From assembly GCA_035695045.1 (NCBI GenBank), contig DASSEX010000014.1:1-26056 (forward strand): a stretch of DNA of 26,056 bases. Reading direction: 5' to 3'. The notes beneath the pieces were generated by a model. That model did no database searches. It had not been told where the DNA came from and saw nothing but the letters and a program-made list of their open reading frames with translations. The stretch is from DASSKP01 sp035695045 (GTDB lineage: Bacteria > Actinomycetota > Actinomycetes > JAFAQI01). Positions 9,206 through 15,769 of this stretch are shown piece after piece (the stretch's first letter is position 1; each line of letters starts with the position of its first letter). Made by a program: the position numbers and the translations under genes.

Positions 9206-9267
9206 GTTGAGTGCGACGCTTTCCCCCTTGCGAGTGCCCTTCGAGGGGGGATTTCGTCACACTCAAC
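9206..9267. repeat. 62-base imperfect inverted repeat (long hairpin)
   Basis: The arms GTTGAGTG (9206-9213) and CACTCAAC (9260-9267) are perfect complements. Moving inward, after a 1x1 mismatch, GACG (9215-9218) pairs with CGTC (9255-9258). After a 3x3 internal loop, TCCCCC (9222-9227) pairs with GGGGGA (9246-9251), extended by a G-T and a T-A pair. The loop is about 14 bases. It lies 20 bases after the GGDEF-EAL stop and about 100 bases past the 3' end of the minus-strand tRNA-Arg. No T run follows on either strand, so it is not a classical intrinsic terminator. It may be a 3' processing or stability element, or an unrecognised RNA. Confidence 0.6.
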
Positions 9268-9368
9268 CATCGGGGATGTCTGCCAAGCAGGGGGTGCGAG
9301 ACCGACCACTCCAGGCGGCGGCGTGAGGGGCGTCACGACGCGCACGGGCCGAACGTCACTCGCCGTGG

Positions 9369-9444
9369 TGGCGCGCCCGAAGGGACTCGAACCCCTAACC
9401 TTCTGATCCGTAGTCAGATGCTCTATCCGTTGAGCTACGGGCGC
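9369..9444 (-). tRNA. tRNA-Arg(ACG), CCA encoded
   Basis: The complete cloverleaf reads on the minus strand. The acceptor GCGCCCG (9444-9438) pairs with CGGGCGC, and the D stem is GCTC/GAGC. The anticodon stem TCTGA/TCAGA closes the loop CTACGGA, giving anticodon ACG (wobble A, expected to be deaminated to inosine). The T loop is TTCGAGT. The discriminator is G and CCA is encoded at 9371-9369. It decodes CGN arginine codons. No int gene or att repeat is seen nearby. Confidence 0.97.
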
Positions 9445-9566
9445 TCGGACGCGGCATTCCTGCACGCGGCCGGTGACCAGGGTACCGGAGGCCGGACGCG
9501 GCCGTTTCGCTGTCGGCGTACGGCCGAACTCTTGCGGCGCCCAGCCGACGCAGAGAACCTCGACGT

Positions 9567-10202
9567 ATGGACATGCAGCGCGCACCCGAGTGGCGCCCTC
9601 TCGGCTTTCCCCTCTCGCCGGAGGAGCCGCGGCAGCCGCGCCTGCCGGTCTTCTACGAGCCATGGGACGAGCCGGCGCCCGACGATGTCCATGGGCAGCT
9701 GCTCGCTCGTCGCGTCGTGCTGTTGACCGGGACGCTCGACGGACCCACGGGCGAGGCGGCGAGCGCGCGGTTGCTGCTGCTGGACCAGCGCGGCGACGAG
9801 CCGATCAGCCTGCACATGTCCTGTCCGGACGGCGAGCTCGACGCGACGCTCGCGCTCATCGCGACGATGGACCTCATCGCCGCCGACGTGCACGCGGTCG
9901 CGGCAGGAACCGTCAGCGGCGCAGCTGTCGGGGCGTTCGCAGCCGCCACGCAACGCCGGGCCCACCCGCACACCACGTTCCTGCTGTTCGAGCCGAAGGC
10001 GGACCTCCGCGGCGGCGCCGACCAGCTCACCGCCGCCGCCGACCAGCACCGGCACCAGCTGCAGACGCTGGTCGACCGGATCGCCACCGCCTGCGGCCGG
10101 TCGTCGGACGACGTCGCGGCCGACCTGCGGACCGGACGGCTGCTGACCGCACAGGACGCCGTCGACTACGGGCTGGTGCAGGACCTAACGTCTGCGGGGT
10201 GA
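9567..10202 (+). CDS. ClpP-fold protein lacking the Ser-His-Asp triad (pseudoprotease)
   Basis: A 211-residue protein with the ClpP/crotonase-like fold of peptidase family S14. The family frame is recognisable: VLLTGTLDG, GTVSGAAVGAFAAAT near residue 114, AHPHTTFLLFEP near 132 and AVDYGLVQDL at 198-207. By alignment to the usual AASMGAF, IMIHQP and RDRFMSAEEA motifs, the catalytic Ser is Ala120, the His is Phe141 and the Asp is Gly or Thr near 189-190. All three catalytic positions appear lost. It may act as a non-catalytic ClpP partner (compare ClpR of plastids and cyanobacteria) or have another role. The start is ATG 9567 (a second ATG is at 9573); a weak AGAGAA lies upstream. Its stop overlaps the methyltransferase start (GTGA). 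Confidence 0.85.
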   Translation: MDMQRAPEWRPLGFPLSPEEPRQPRLPVFYEPWDEPAPDDVHGQLLARRVVLLTGTLDGPTGEAASARLLLLDQRGDEPISLHMSCPDGELDATLALIATMDLIAADVHAVAAGTVSGAAVGAFAAATQRRAHPHTTFLLFEPKADLRGGADQLTAAADQHRHQLQTLVDRIATACGRSSDDVAADLRTGRLLTAQDAVDYGLVQDLTSAG

Positions 10203-10963
10203 CCGCTCTCGACCGGTGGCGCACCGAGCTCGCGTCGTGGGCGATCCCTGACGCAATCCTCGCGAAGGCGCCGGAGCCCCCGTGGGGATTTCCCGTCGAG
10301 CTGTTCCGGGCGGACGTCGACCAGCACGACAGCCCGTCGCGCGACGTTGCGCTCGAGGCGTTGCCGGTGGGAGGAAGCGTGATCGACGTCGGTTGTGGTG
10401 GCGGTGCGGCGAGCTTCGCGCTGGTGCCCCCGGCGGCGCATGTCGTCGGCGTCGACTCGACCCCGGACATGCTGACGGAGTACGCCGCCGAAGCGGAGCG
10501 GCGAGGTGTCGAACACCAAGAGGTCGGAGGCACCTGGCCTGAGGTCGCCGCGAAGGCTGGGGCCGCGGACGTCGTCGTCTGCCACCACGTCTTCTACAAC
10601 GTCGCCGACCTGCCGCCGTTCGTCGAAGCGCTCGTCACTGCGGCGCGACGTCGCGTCGTCGTCGAGCTCACCGCGAGCCATCCGCTGACAGCGACCGCAC
10701 CGCTGTGGCGGCACTTCCACGGCATCGAGCGACCCGACGGGCCGACGGCTGACCTCGCCCTCGAGGTCCTGCGCGAGATGGGCATCGCCCCGCAGTCGAA
10801 AACGTGGTCTCGTCCGCCGCGTGACGTCCCTCGGGATGCCTACGTCCGGCTCAACCGCCGTCGGCTCTGCCTGCCCGTCGAGGCAGAGCCGGAGGTCGAC
10901 AGCGTCATGGGTGAGCCGTCGGCGTCATGGCGCGACGTCGTCACGATCTGGTGGGACGTCTAA
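10199..10963 (+). CDS. Class I SAM-dependent methyltransferase
   Basis: A 254-residue Rossmann-fold methyltransferase. Motif I is VIDVGCGGGAASFAL (DVGCGGG at 63-69). The acidic residue ending strand 2 is in VVGVDSTPDML (near 86), and motif IV-like AADVVVCHHVFYNVADL is near residue 125. The acceptor substrate cannot be predicted. The start is GTG 10199, sharing GTGA with the stop of the ClpP-like gene, which implies translational coupling. The frame is open far upstream, but that part overlaps the ClpP-like gene and is Arg/Ala-rich shadow. Its TAA (10961-10963) overlaps the stop of the convergent acylase gene. Confidence 0.88.
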   Translation: MTALDRWRTELASWAIPDAILAKAPEPPWGFPVELFRADVDQHDSPSRDVALEALPVGGSVIDVGCGGGAASFALVPPAAHVVGVDSTPDMLTEYAAEAERRGVEHQEVGGTWPEVAAKAGAADVVVCHHVFYNVADLPPFVEALVTAARRRVVVELTASHPLTATAPLWRHFHGIERPDGPTADLALEVLREMGIAPQSKTWSRPPRDVPRDAYVRLNRRRLCLPVEAEPEVDSVMGEPSASWRDVVTIWWDV

Positions 10964-13401
10964 GCCACGAGATGCGTGACCTGCTTCACCGGTGAGGCGG
11001 CGATCGCGGACGCGCAGAAGCGGTCGGTCACCCACTTCTTCTGCGAGAACAGGGCGGTCTGGTCGGCGTAGTGCGGATCCGTCGGATCGGTCGACAGCGA
11101 GTACGTCAGGATCGTCCGCGCGTCGGGGCACGCGGTGTCGTGCCAGGTGACGACCTGCACGAAGGACGACCCACCGTCCGGCTGGGTCAGCCCCTTGCCG
11201 TCGACCCAGGTGTCCCAGATCGCGTTGAAGTCGCCGTTCGGGTCGCCGGTGCCACCGTGGATCGGGTAGCGCACGCCGTTCTTCTCGACGTACTGCACCT
11301 GACCGACCGGGACGTCGAGCGGCAGCTTCGCGGACCGCAGGTCGTTGATCGCGTCACCGAGAGCCTGCGGGACCTCAGGGTCCGCGGTGTTGAGGCCGTT
11401 CGGCGTGTGCACGGCATCGTTGGCGTCGAACTGCGTCTTCCACCACGGCGCGACGTGTGCAGCGTTGTACGCCGTGTTCTGCGTCGCGCCGGACAGGTGG
11501 TCCCAGAACCGGCGGAAGAGGATCGCGCCGCGCGAGTCGAGGTTCTCGTGCAGGTCCCACTTCTTCAGCACGGTGCAGGCGTCACCGATGGCGACCGGAC
11601 CGTTCGACGACGGGAGGTACCCGGGACCGGACGCATACTGCTCACACATTCCGACGAGGTCGTCGCGCGTCATCTCGCCCGCGTACTGGCGGTCGCTGAA
11701 GACCTCGTCCTGCATCCGCTGCCGGGTGAAGCCGCGCTTCGCGTTGGCCGCCGTCATGATGAGGCCGATGCGCGTGCGCAACGTGCGCGGTGTGCGCTCG
11801 TCGCCGATGATGCGCGCGAAGCCCTCGAGCGGGTGGTTCGGGTTGGACAGCCAGTAGCTGTCGTTGGAGTTGGTGACGTAGTCCCACCGGAACAGGTGCG
11901 GCAGGTGCGACGGGCCGAAGAGTCCCGGCTCGATCGCGTCTTTGTCGGTCGCCCAGTCGCACGACGTCCGCGACCCGTCGAGCACGGGCAGGCCCAGGTA
12001 AGCGAACGTCGCCTGTCCGAGAGCGGTGTTGCACTGCTGCGCCAGCGAGTTGGGCACGTTGGGGATCGCGCCGATGTCGGCGTACAGGGCGTGACCGCCC
12101 TTGTCCGCGACGATGGTGTTGACCCACGGGATGCCTTCGTACTTCTTCAGCACCCGAAGCTCGGCCGCCGCGCTCGGCGCCTCGTCGGTGGCGAGGAAGT
12201 GGTTGAAGACGCGGAAGTTGTCGGCGTTGGCGTCGCGAATCGCGAAGGCAGTCGTCAGCGTCCACGGCAGCGGGATGCCGACAATGTTGTTGAACACGGG
12301 TCCGTAGCGCGTCCACCACGTCGAGTGTGTCTCGGTGGTGAGCTTGCCATCGCTGCCGCGGACGACGACCTTGACGGTGCGCTGCTGCATCTTCGTCGGG
12401 GTGCCGTCGACGAGGTACGACGTCGGGTCGCCGGGGACCAGCGTGAGCTGGTACGGCGTGAACCGGAAGGCGGTCGACACGGTATGGCTCCACGCCATCG
12501 TCGCGTTGTGGCCGATCAGCACCACCGGCACACCGAAGAGCGAGGCGCCGGTCACGTTGACGACACCCGGGATCGTGAGCTGCGCCTGGTAGAAGCGCTC
12601 GGTGTCGAGCCACGGGAAGTGCGGGTTGCCGAGCAGCAGGCCGTGCTTGTGGTCCTTCGTGCCGGCCTTGCCGACAGCGACGGCGTTGGACCCCAGGCCG
12701 CCCATCGACTGGTGCCAGCCGACGGCGAGCAGCTTGGCCGCGGCCTGCGGGTCGAGACCGGCGACCGGCGAGGGGTTGCTCGGCGACGGCGGCTGCGCCT
12801 CGGCGATGCCGGGCATCACGACGTCCTCGCCGGCGAGGAGGACGAGCTGGTAGAAGCGCAGGTAGGCGTCGCTGATCGTGATCGGGTGCACCCACGCCTT
12901 GCCGTGGCAGGCCGGGTCCGTCACGCCGCGCGCGCCGCCGATGTCGTGCAGCCAGCGGTTGTAGCCGTCGACATAACCGCGCACCGCCTGCTTGATGTCC
13001 GCCGTCGGGCCGTACGGCGCCGGCCGAGCCAGCAGGTGGTCGACGATGTGCGTCTGCTGGATGGTCTTCCAGAAGATGTCGGAGTCGAGGTTGCTGACGG
13101 TCACGCCGTTTCCGCGCATCTCGTAGCTCGCGTCCGGGCCGAACCACCGACTGCGCTTGCCCTCGACCGTCACGTAGTCGGCAGCCATCGTGCAGAGGTT
13201 GTCCTGGGCGAACGCATAGCCATAGCCGTAGCCGAGGCTGGCGAAGTTCCTCGCGACGATGTGGGGGATGCCGTACTCGGTGCGGGTGATCGTGACGTCG
13301 TACCTGTGCCGCGCGGAGACGGCGTGCCCTCCGGCGACCGCGGGCATCGCGGTGAGAGCCAGGGCCGACGCGACGGCGGCGAGGAGCAGGCGGCGGGGCA
13401 T
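10960..13401 (-). CDS. Secreted Ntn-hydrolase of the penicillin acylase / AHL acylase / aculeacin A acylase family
   Basis: An 813-residue exported amidase precursor. A signal peptide covers about residues 1-24 (MPRRLLLAAVASALALTAMP). Family features are TRTEYGIPHIVA, GYGYGYAFAQDNLC, and GGLGSNAVAVG, where Ser238 is the likely autoprocessing nucleophile and new N-terminus of the beta chain (small alpha chain about 210 residues, beta chain about 575). Further features are GNPHFPW, IGHNATMAWSHT and SNDSYWLSNP. The size and the SNAVA site resemble aculeacin A acylase and PvdQ-type acyl-homoserine lactone acylases, so the substrate may be a long-chain acyl amide; this is inference. ATG 13401 is supported by AAAGG 6 bases upstream. 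The stop (10962-10960) overlaps the convergent methyltransferase stop. Confidence 0.92.
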   Translation of the reverse strand: MPRRLLLAAVASALALTAMPAVAGGHAVSARHRYDVTITRTEYGIPHIVARNFASLGYGYGYAFAQDNLCTMAADYVTVEGKRSRWFGPDASYEMRGNGVTVSNLDSDIFWKTIQQTHIVDHLLARPAPYGPTADIKQAVRGYVDGYNRWLHDIGGARGVTDPACHGKAWVHPITISDAYLRFYQLVLLAGEDVVMPGIAEAQPPSPSNPSPVAGLDPQAAAKLLAVGWHQSMGGLGSNAVAVGKAGTKDHKHGLLLGNPHFPWLDTERFYQAQLTIPGVVNVTGASLFGVPVVLIGHNATMAWSHTVSTAFRFTPYQLTLVPGDPTSYLVDGTPTKMQQRTVKVVVRGSDGKLTTETHSTWWTRYGPVFNNIVGIPLPWTLTTAFAIRDANADNFRVFNHFLATDEAPSAAAELRVLKKYEGIPWVNTIVADKGGHALYADIGAIPNVPNSLAQQCNTALGQATFAYLGLPVLDGSRTSCDWATDKDAIEPGLFGPSHLPHLFRWDYVTNSNDSYWLSNPNHPLEGFARIIGDERTPRTLRTRIGLIMTAANAKRGFTRQRMQDEVFSDRQYAGEMTRDDLVGMCEQYASGPGYLPSSNGPVAIGDACTVLKKWDLHENLDSRGAILFRRFWDHLSGATQNTAYNAAHVAPWWKTQFDANDAVHTPNGLNTADPEVPQALGDAINDLRSAKLPLDVPVGQVQYVEKNGVRYPIHGGTGDPNGDFNAIWDTWVDGKGLTQPDGGSSFVQVVTWHDTACPDARTILTYSLSTDPTDPHYADQTALFSQKKWVTDRFCASAIAASPVKQVTHLVA

Positions 13402-13495
13402 GGTCGACCTTTCGTGAGCCAGTCCCCCCGGCATCTGCGAACTACGACACCGGCTGCGGGATCTCCTGCCTCACGACGCTCCGCTCTTGGCGTTC

Positions 13496-14077
13496 TTATG
13501 CGGCCTTGCGGGAGTTCTCGCGCAGCGGGCGCAGACCGGCTTCCAGCCGGGTGAGCTCGTCGAGCATGGCGTCCGCCGACGTCTCCATCACGTCGTTGGC
13601 GTGCACCCGTCCGTCGTCGGCGAGGAACTGCGCGAAGAACGGGATGTTCACCGACTCGACGACGGGCACCATCCGCAGCGTCGTCACGACCTGCTTCAGC
13701 TGCTGCACGGCGCGCGTGCCTGCCGCGACACCACCGTAAGAGACGAATCCGACCGGCTTGTCGCGCCACTCGTCGTGCAGGTAGTCGATCGCGTTCTTGA
13801 GCGCTGCCGGGTAGCCGTAGTTGTACTCCGGCGTCACCATGACAACGGCGTCCGCGCGGTCGATCCGGGCGCTCCAGTCCTTGGTGTGCTGCTGCGTGTA
13901 GCGGCGCAGGCGCGGATGGTGCGGCTCGTCCATCATCGGCAGAGCGAGCGCGGCGAGATCGGAGACCTCGACGTCGAAGCTCCCGTGAGCGCGAGCGCGG
14001 TCGACGAACCACTCCGCGATCGGCAGCCCGGCACGGCCGGGACGGGTGGAGCCGACGATGACGGCGAGACGGGGCAC
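13496..14077 (-). CDS. NADPH-dependent FMN reductase / quinone reductase family flavoprotein
   Basis: A 193-residue flavodoxin-like oxidoreductase that probably reduces FMN or quinones using NADPH in the cytoplasm. VIVGSTRPGR at 6-15 is the FMN phosphate-binding loop, and VTPEYNYGYPAALKNAIDYL near residue 81 is the family signature contacting the flavin ring. A glycine-rich YGGVAAGTRAVQQL follows. GTG 14077 is chosen because AGGAGG lies 7 bases upstream, an almost ideal ribosome binding site; the more upstream start at 14107 would run through that site. It lies about 95 bases before the acylase gene on the same strand and 70 bases after the MBL-fold gene. A short palindrome (14096-14107) sits in its leader. 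Confidence 0.9.
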   Translation of the reverse strand: MPRLAVIVGSTRPGRAGLPIAEWFVDRARAHGSFDVEVSDLAALALPMMDEPHHPRLRRYTQQHTKDWSARIDRADAVVMVTPEYNYGYPAALKNAIDYLHDEWRDKPVGFVSYGGVAAGTRAVQQLKQVVTTLRMVPVVESVNIPFFAQFLADDGRVHANDVMETSADAMLDELTRLEAGLRPLRENSRKAA

Positions 14078-14095
14078 GGTCTCCTCCTCGAATGT

Positions 14096-14107
14096 TTGCG
14101 TGAGCAA
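14096..14107. promoter_or_regulatory. Short palindrome upstream of the FMN reductase, possible operator
   Basis: TTGC-GTGA-GCAA forms a perfect 4-base-arm inverted repeat ending 19 bases upstream of GTG 14077, just before the ribosome binding site. Genes for quinone/FMN reductases are often controlled by HxlR- or MarR-type redox repressors that bind short palindromes, but no such regulator is adjacent. The arms are short, so chance is a real possibility. Confidence 0.25.
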
Positions 14108-14147
14108 CTACCTTCCCGCAACGCCCATGAGTAACCGCCCATTCCGG

Positions 14148-15080
14148 TCACGCCAGGCAGCGCAGCGGCTCCCCGCCGTTCAAGGTGATCATGTCCGCGA
14201 ACGCGGACAGCACGTCAATCGGAGCCCCGCGCTCAGCGCCGGCCAGCTCGGCCATGGCCCGGTGCAGGTTGCCGACGATGCGCTCACGATCGTGCAACTC
14301 CGCGAACTCGCCGAGGTCGGTCTCGCGCGCGGCGTCGAGCGGCGACACCCCCGCCTCGCGCGCCTGCACCGCCACGTCACGGACGAGCCGCAGGTAGCGC
14401 TCGACGTCATCGATCGCGGCGGGCCCGCAGACCTCGCCATGGCCCGGGACGATGGTCGTCGCGCCGATCGCCCTCAGGCGTTCGCAGGCTTCGATCGCAC
14501 CGTCGACCGACCCCATCAACACGAAGGGTGTCCCGCCGTTGAAGACCAGGTCGCCCGCGAACAGCACCTCATCGTCGGGGAGCCAGGCAACCACGTCGCC
14601 CGTCGTGTGCGCGGGCGTGCCGATGTAGCGCAGCTCGACTCGCCGCTCGCCGGCGAACACGTCCAGTCGGTCGTCGAAGACGACGGCCGGCGGCCGGATC
14701 TCGAGGTCGCCCCACTCGACTGCCCCGAACACGGGCTCCAGCCCACCAATCGCCTGTGCCCGCACGGCCTCCCGGCAGTTGCGATGACCGATGACATGTG
14801 CATCGGTGAACAGGCAGTTGCCGTTGGTGTGGTCACCGTGGTGGTGAGTGTTCACCAACGTGTTCACCGGTGCGGCCGTGTGCTCTTCGATCGCAGCAAG
14901 CAGCGCCCGCGTGCGCCGCTCGGTCGAGGTCGCGTCGATCGCGACGACGTCGTCTCCGCCTCTGATGAAGCCGGTGTTGTTCAGCCACCAGCTGCCGTCG
15001 GGCTGCACCCACGCGAACACACCATCGGCGACCTCGACCGTGTGCGCCGGTCCCCCCGCCTCATGCGCGTGTCCACTCAT
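14148..15080 (-). CDS. MBL-fold metallo-hydrolase
   Basis: A 310-residue metallo-beta-lactamase-fold hydrolase expected to bind two zinc (or iron) ions. VNTHHHGDHTNGN near residue 80 is the HxHxDH signature. PAHTTGDVVAW near 157 supplies the next His ligand, LFAGDLVFNGG near 172 the bridging Asp, and VPGHGEV near 212 the final His. A helical extension of about 80 residues follows. The type is close to glyoxalase II or cyclase-like hydrolases of unknown substrate, not tRNase Z. ATG 15080 follows the kptA stop by only 4 bases, so the two genes are likely translated from one message. The ribosome binding site is weak, in keeping with coupling to kptA. Confidence 0.9.
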   Translation of the reverse strand: MSGHAHEAGGPAHTVEVADGVFAWVQPDGSWWLNNTGFIRGGDDVVAIDATSTERRTRALLAAIEEHTAAPVNTLVNTHHHGDHTNGNCLFTDAHVIGHRNCREAVRAQAIGGLEPVFGAVEWGDLEIRPPAVVFDDRLDVFAGERRVELRYIGTPAHTTGDVVAWLPDDEVLFAGDLVFNGGTPFVLMGSVDGAIEACERLRAIGATTIVPGHGEVCGPAAIDDVERYLRLVRDVAVQAREAGVSPLDAARETDLGEFAELHDRERIVGNLHRAMAELAGAERGAPIDVLSAFADMITLNGGEPLRCLA

Positions 15081-15084
15081 GCCG

Positions 15085-15645
15085 TCACTCAACCACCGAG
15101 AGAAAGCCCGCCGGTACGCCGTCGACGAGCCACACTCCGTTGTCGGAGACGTAGAACGCACAGCCGGCCTGCTGCATCGCCGCTGCGTCCACCCGCAGCA
15201 CGACCGGGCGGCCGTGACGCGCACCGACCCTGCGGGCCGTCTCGACGTCAGCCGAGAGGTGCACGTGATGCCGGCCGCGCGGCTCCAGGCCGGTCGCGAG
15301 AATGGCGGCGACGGACGTGGTACCGGTGCCGTGGAACAGCACGTCCGGCGGAGTGGCCGGCGGCAGGTGGAGCTCGACCGGTGTGGAGTGACCCTGCCGG
15401 GCGCGGATCATCGTCCGCGTCTCATCGAAGCCGAAGCGTTGCTTGTCGTTGCGCCGGACGACCTCGTCGAGCTCGTCACGGCTGAAGGCGAACCCGCGCG
15501 CCGCGCAGGCCGCCAGCAGGTCGTCGACCGCGACCCAGCCTCCGGGCCGCAGCGTCAGACCGAGCCGCTCCGGCTGGTGCCGCAGGTGCCGGGAGAGGTA
15601 CTTCGAGACCCGCACCAGCCGGCGCGAGTCCATCGGTTCGTTCAT
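15085..15645 (-). CDS. kptA: RNA 2'-phosphotransferase, Tpt1/KptA family
   Basis: A 186-residue enzyme that transfers an internal RNA 2'-phosphate to NAD+, giving ADP-ribose 1'',2''-cyclic phosphate. In fungi this finishes tRNA splicing; the bacterial substrate is unknown. Family motifs are all present: SKYLSRHLRHQPERLGL at 14-30, NDKQRFGF at 66-73, IRARQGHS at 80-87, LFHGT at 103-107, GRHHVHLS at 124-131 and SDNGVWLVDGVP at 167-178. The Arg/His residues used for catalysis are therefore retained. ATG 15645 gives the usual length; its A is also the last base of the tRNA-Ser CCA. No Shine-Dalgarno sequence is visible in the tRNA 3' arm. An in-frame ATG at 15633 is the alternative. It is followed 4 bases later by the MBL-fold gene. 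Confidence 0.92.
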   Translation of the reverse strand: MNEPMDSRRLVRVSKYLSRHLRHQPERLGLTLRPGGWVAVDDLLAACAARGFAFSRDELDEVVRRNDKQRFGFDETRTMIRARQGHSTPVELHLPPATPPDVLFHGTGTTSVAAILATGLEPRGRHHVHLSADVETARRVGARHGRPVVLRVDAAAMQQAGCAFYVSDNGVWLVDGVPAGFLSVVE

Positions 15646-15737
15646 GGCGGAGGCTCGGGGATTTGAACCCCGGATGGGCGATGAACCCAAACCGCATTAG
15701 CAGTGCGGCGCCATAGACCGGACTAGGCGAAGCCTCC
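15645..15737 (-). tRNA. tRNA-Ser(GCT), CCA encoded, overlaps kptA start by one base
   Basis: A 93-base class II tRNA on the minus strand. The acceptor GGAGGCT (15737-15731) pairs with AGCCTCC (15655-15649). The D stem is GCC/GGC. The anticodon arm CCGCA-CTGCTAA-TGCGG gives anticodon GCT (AGC/AGU codons). The long variable arm has TGGG/CCCA pairing, and the T arm is CGGGG-TTCAAAT-CCCCG. The discriminator is G and CCA is encoded at 15647-15645. Its 5' end is only 32 bases after the acyl-CoA ligase stop, and its last A is the A of the preferred kptA ATG. Confidence 0.97.
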
Positions 15738-15769
15738 TCACGGCCGTCGCCGGCCGCGCGTGGCTCAGG

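Noticed and set aside
9369..9444. tRNA-Arg as an integration site of a mobile element
   Set aside because: No integrase, no direct repeat of the tRNA end and no composition change is seen on either side.
9473..10198. Upstream extension of the methyltransferase frame
   Set aside because: Overlaps the ClpP-like gene and is Arg-rich; the methyltransferase fold starts after GTG 10199.
11071..13554. Plus-strand open frame of 827 codons opposite the acylase gene
   Set aside because: Arg/Val/Asp-rich translation without domains; a mirror frame typical of high-GC codon bias. The minus strand has a signal peptide and clear Ntn-hydrolase motifs.
14148..15080. MBL-fold protein as tRNase Z, given the nearby tRNA and kptA
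   Set aside because: The exosite arm and motif pattern of tRNase Z are lacking; it looks like a generic glyoxalase II/cyclase-like hydrolase.
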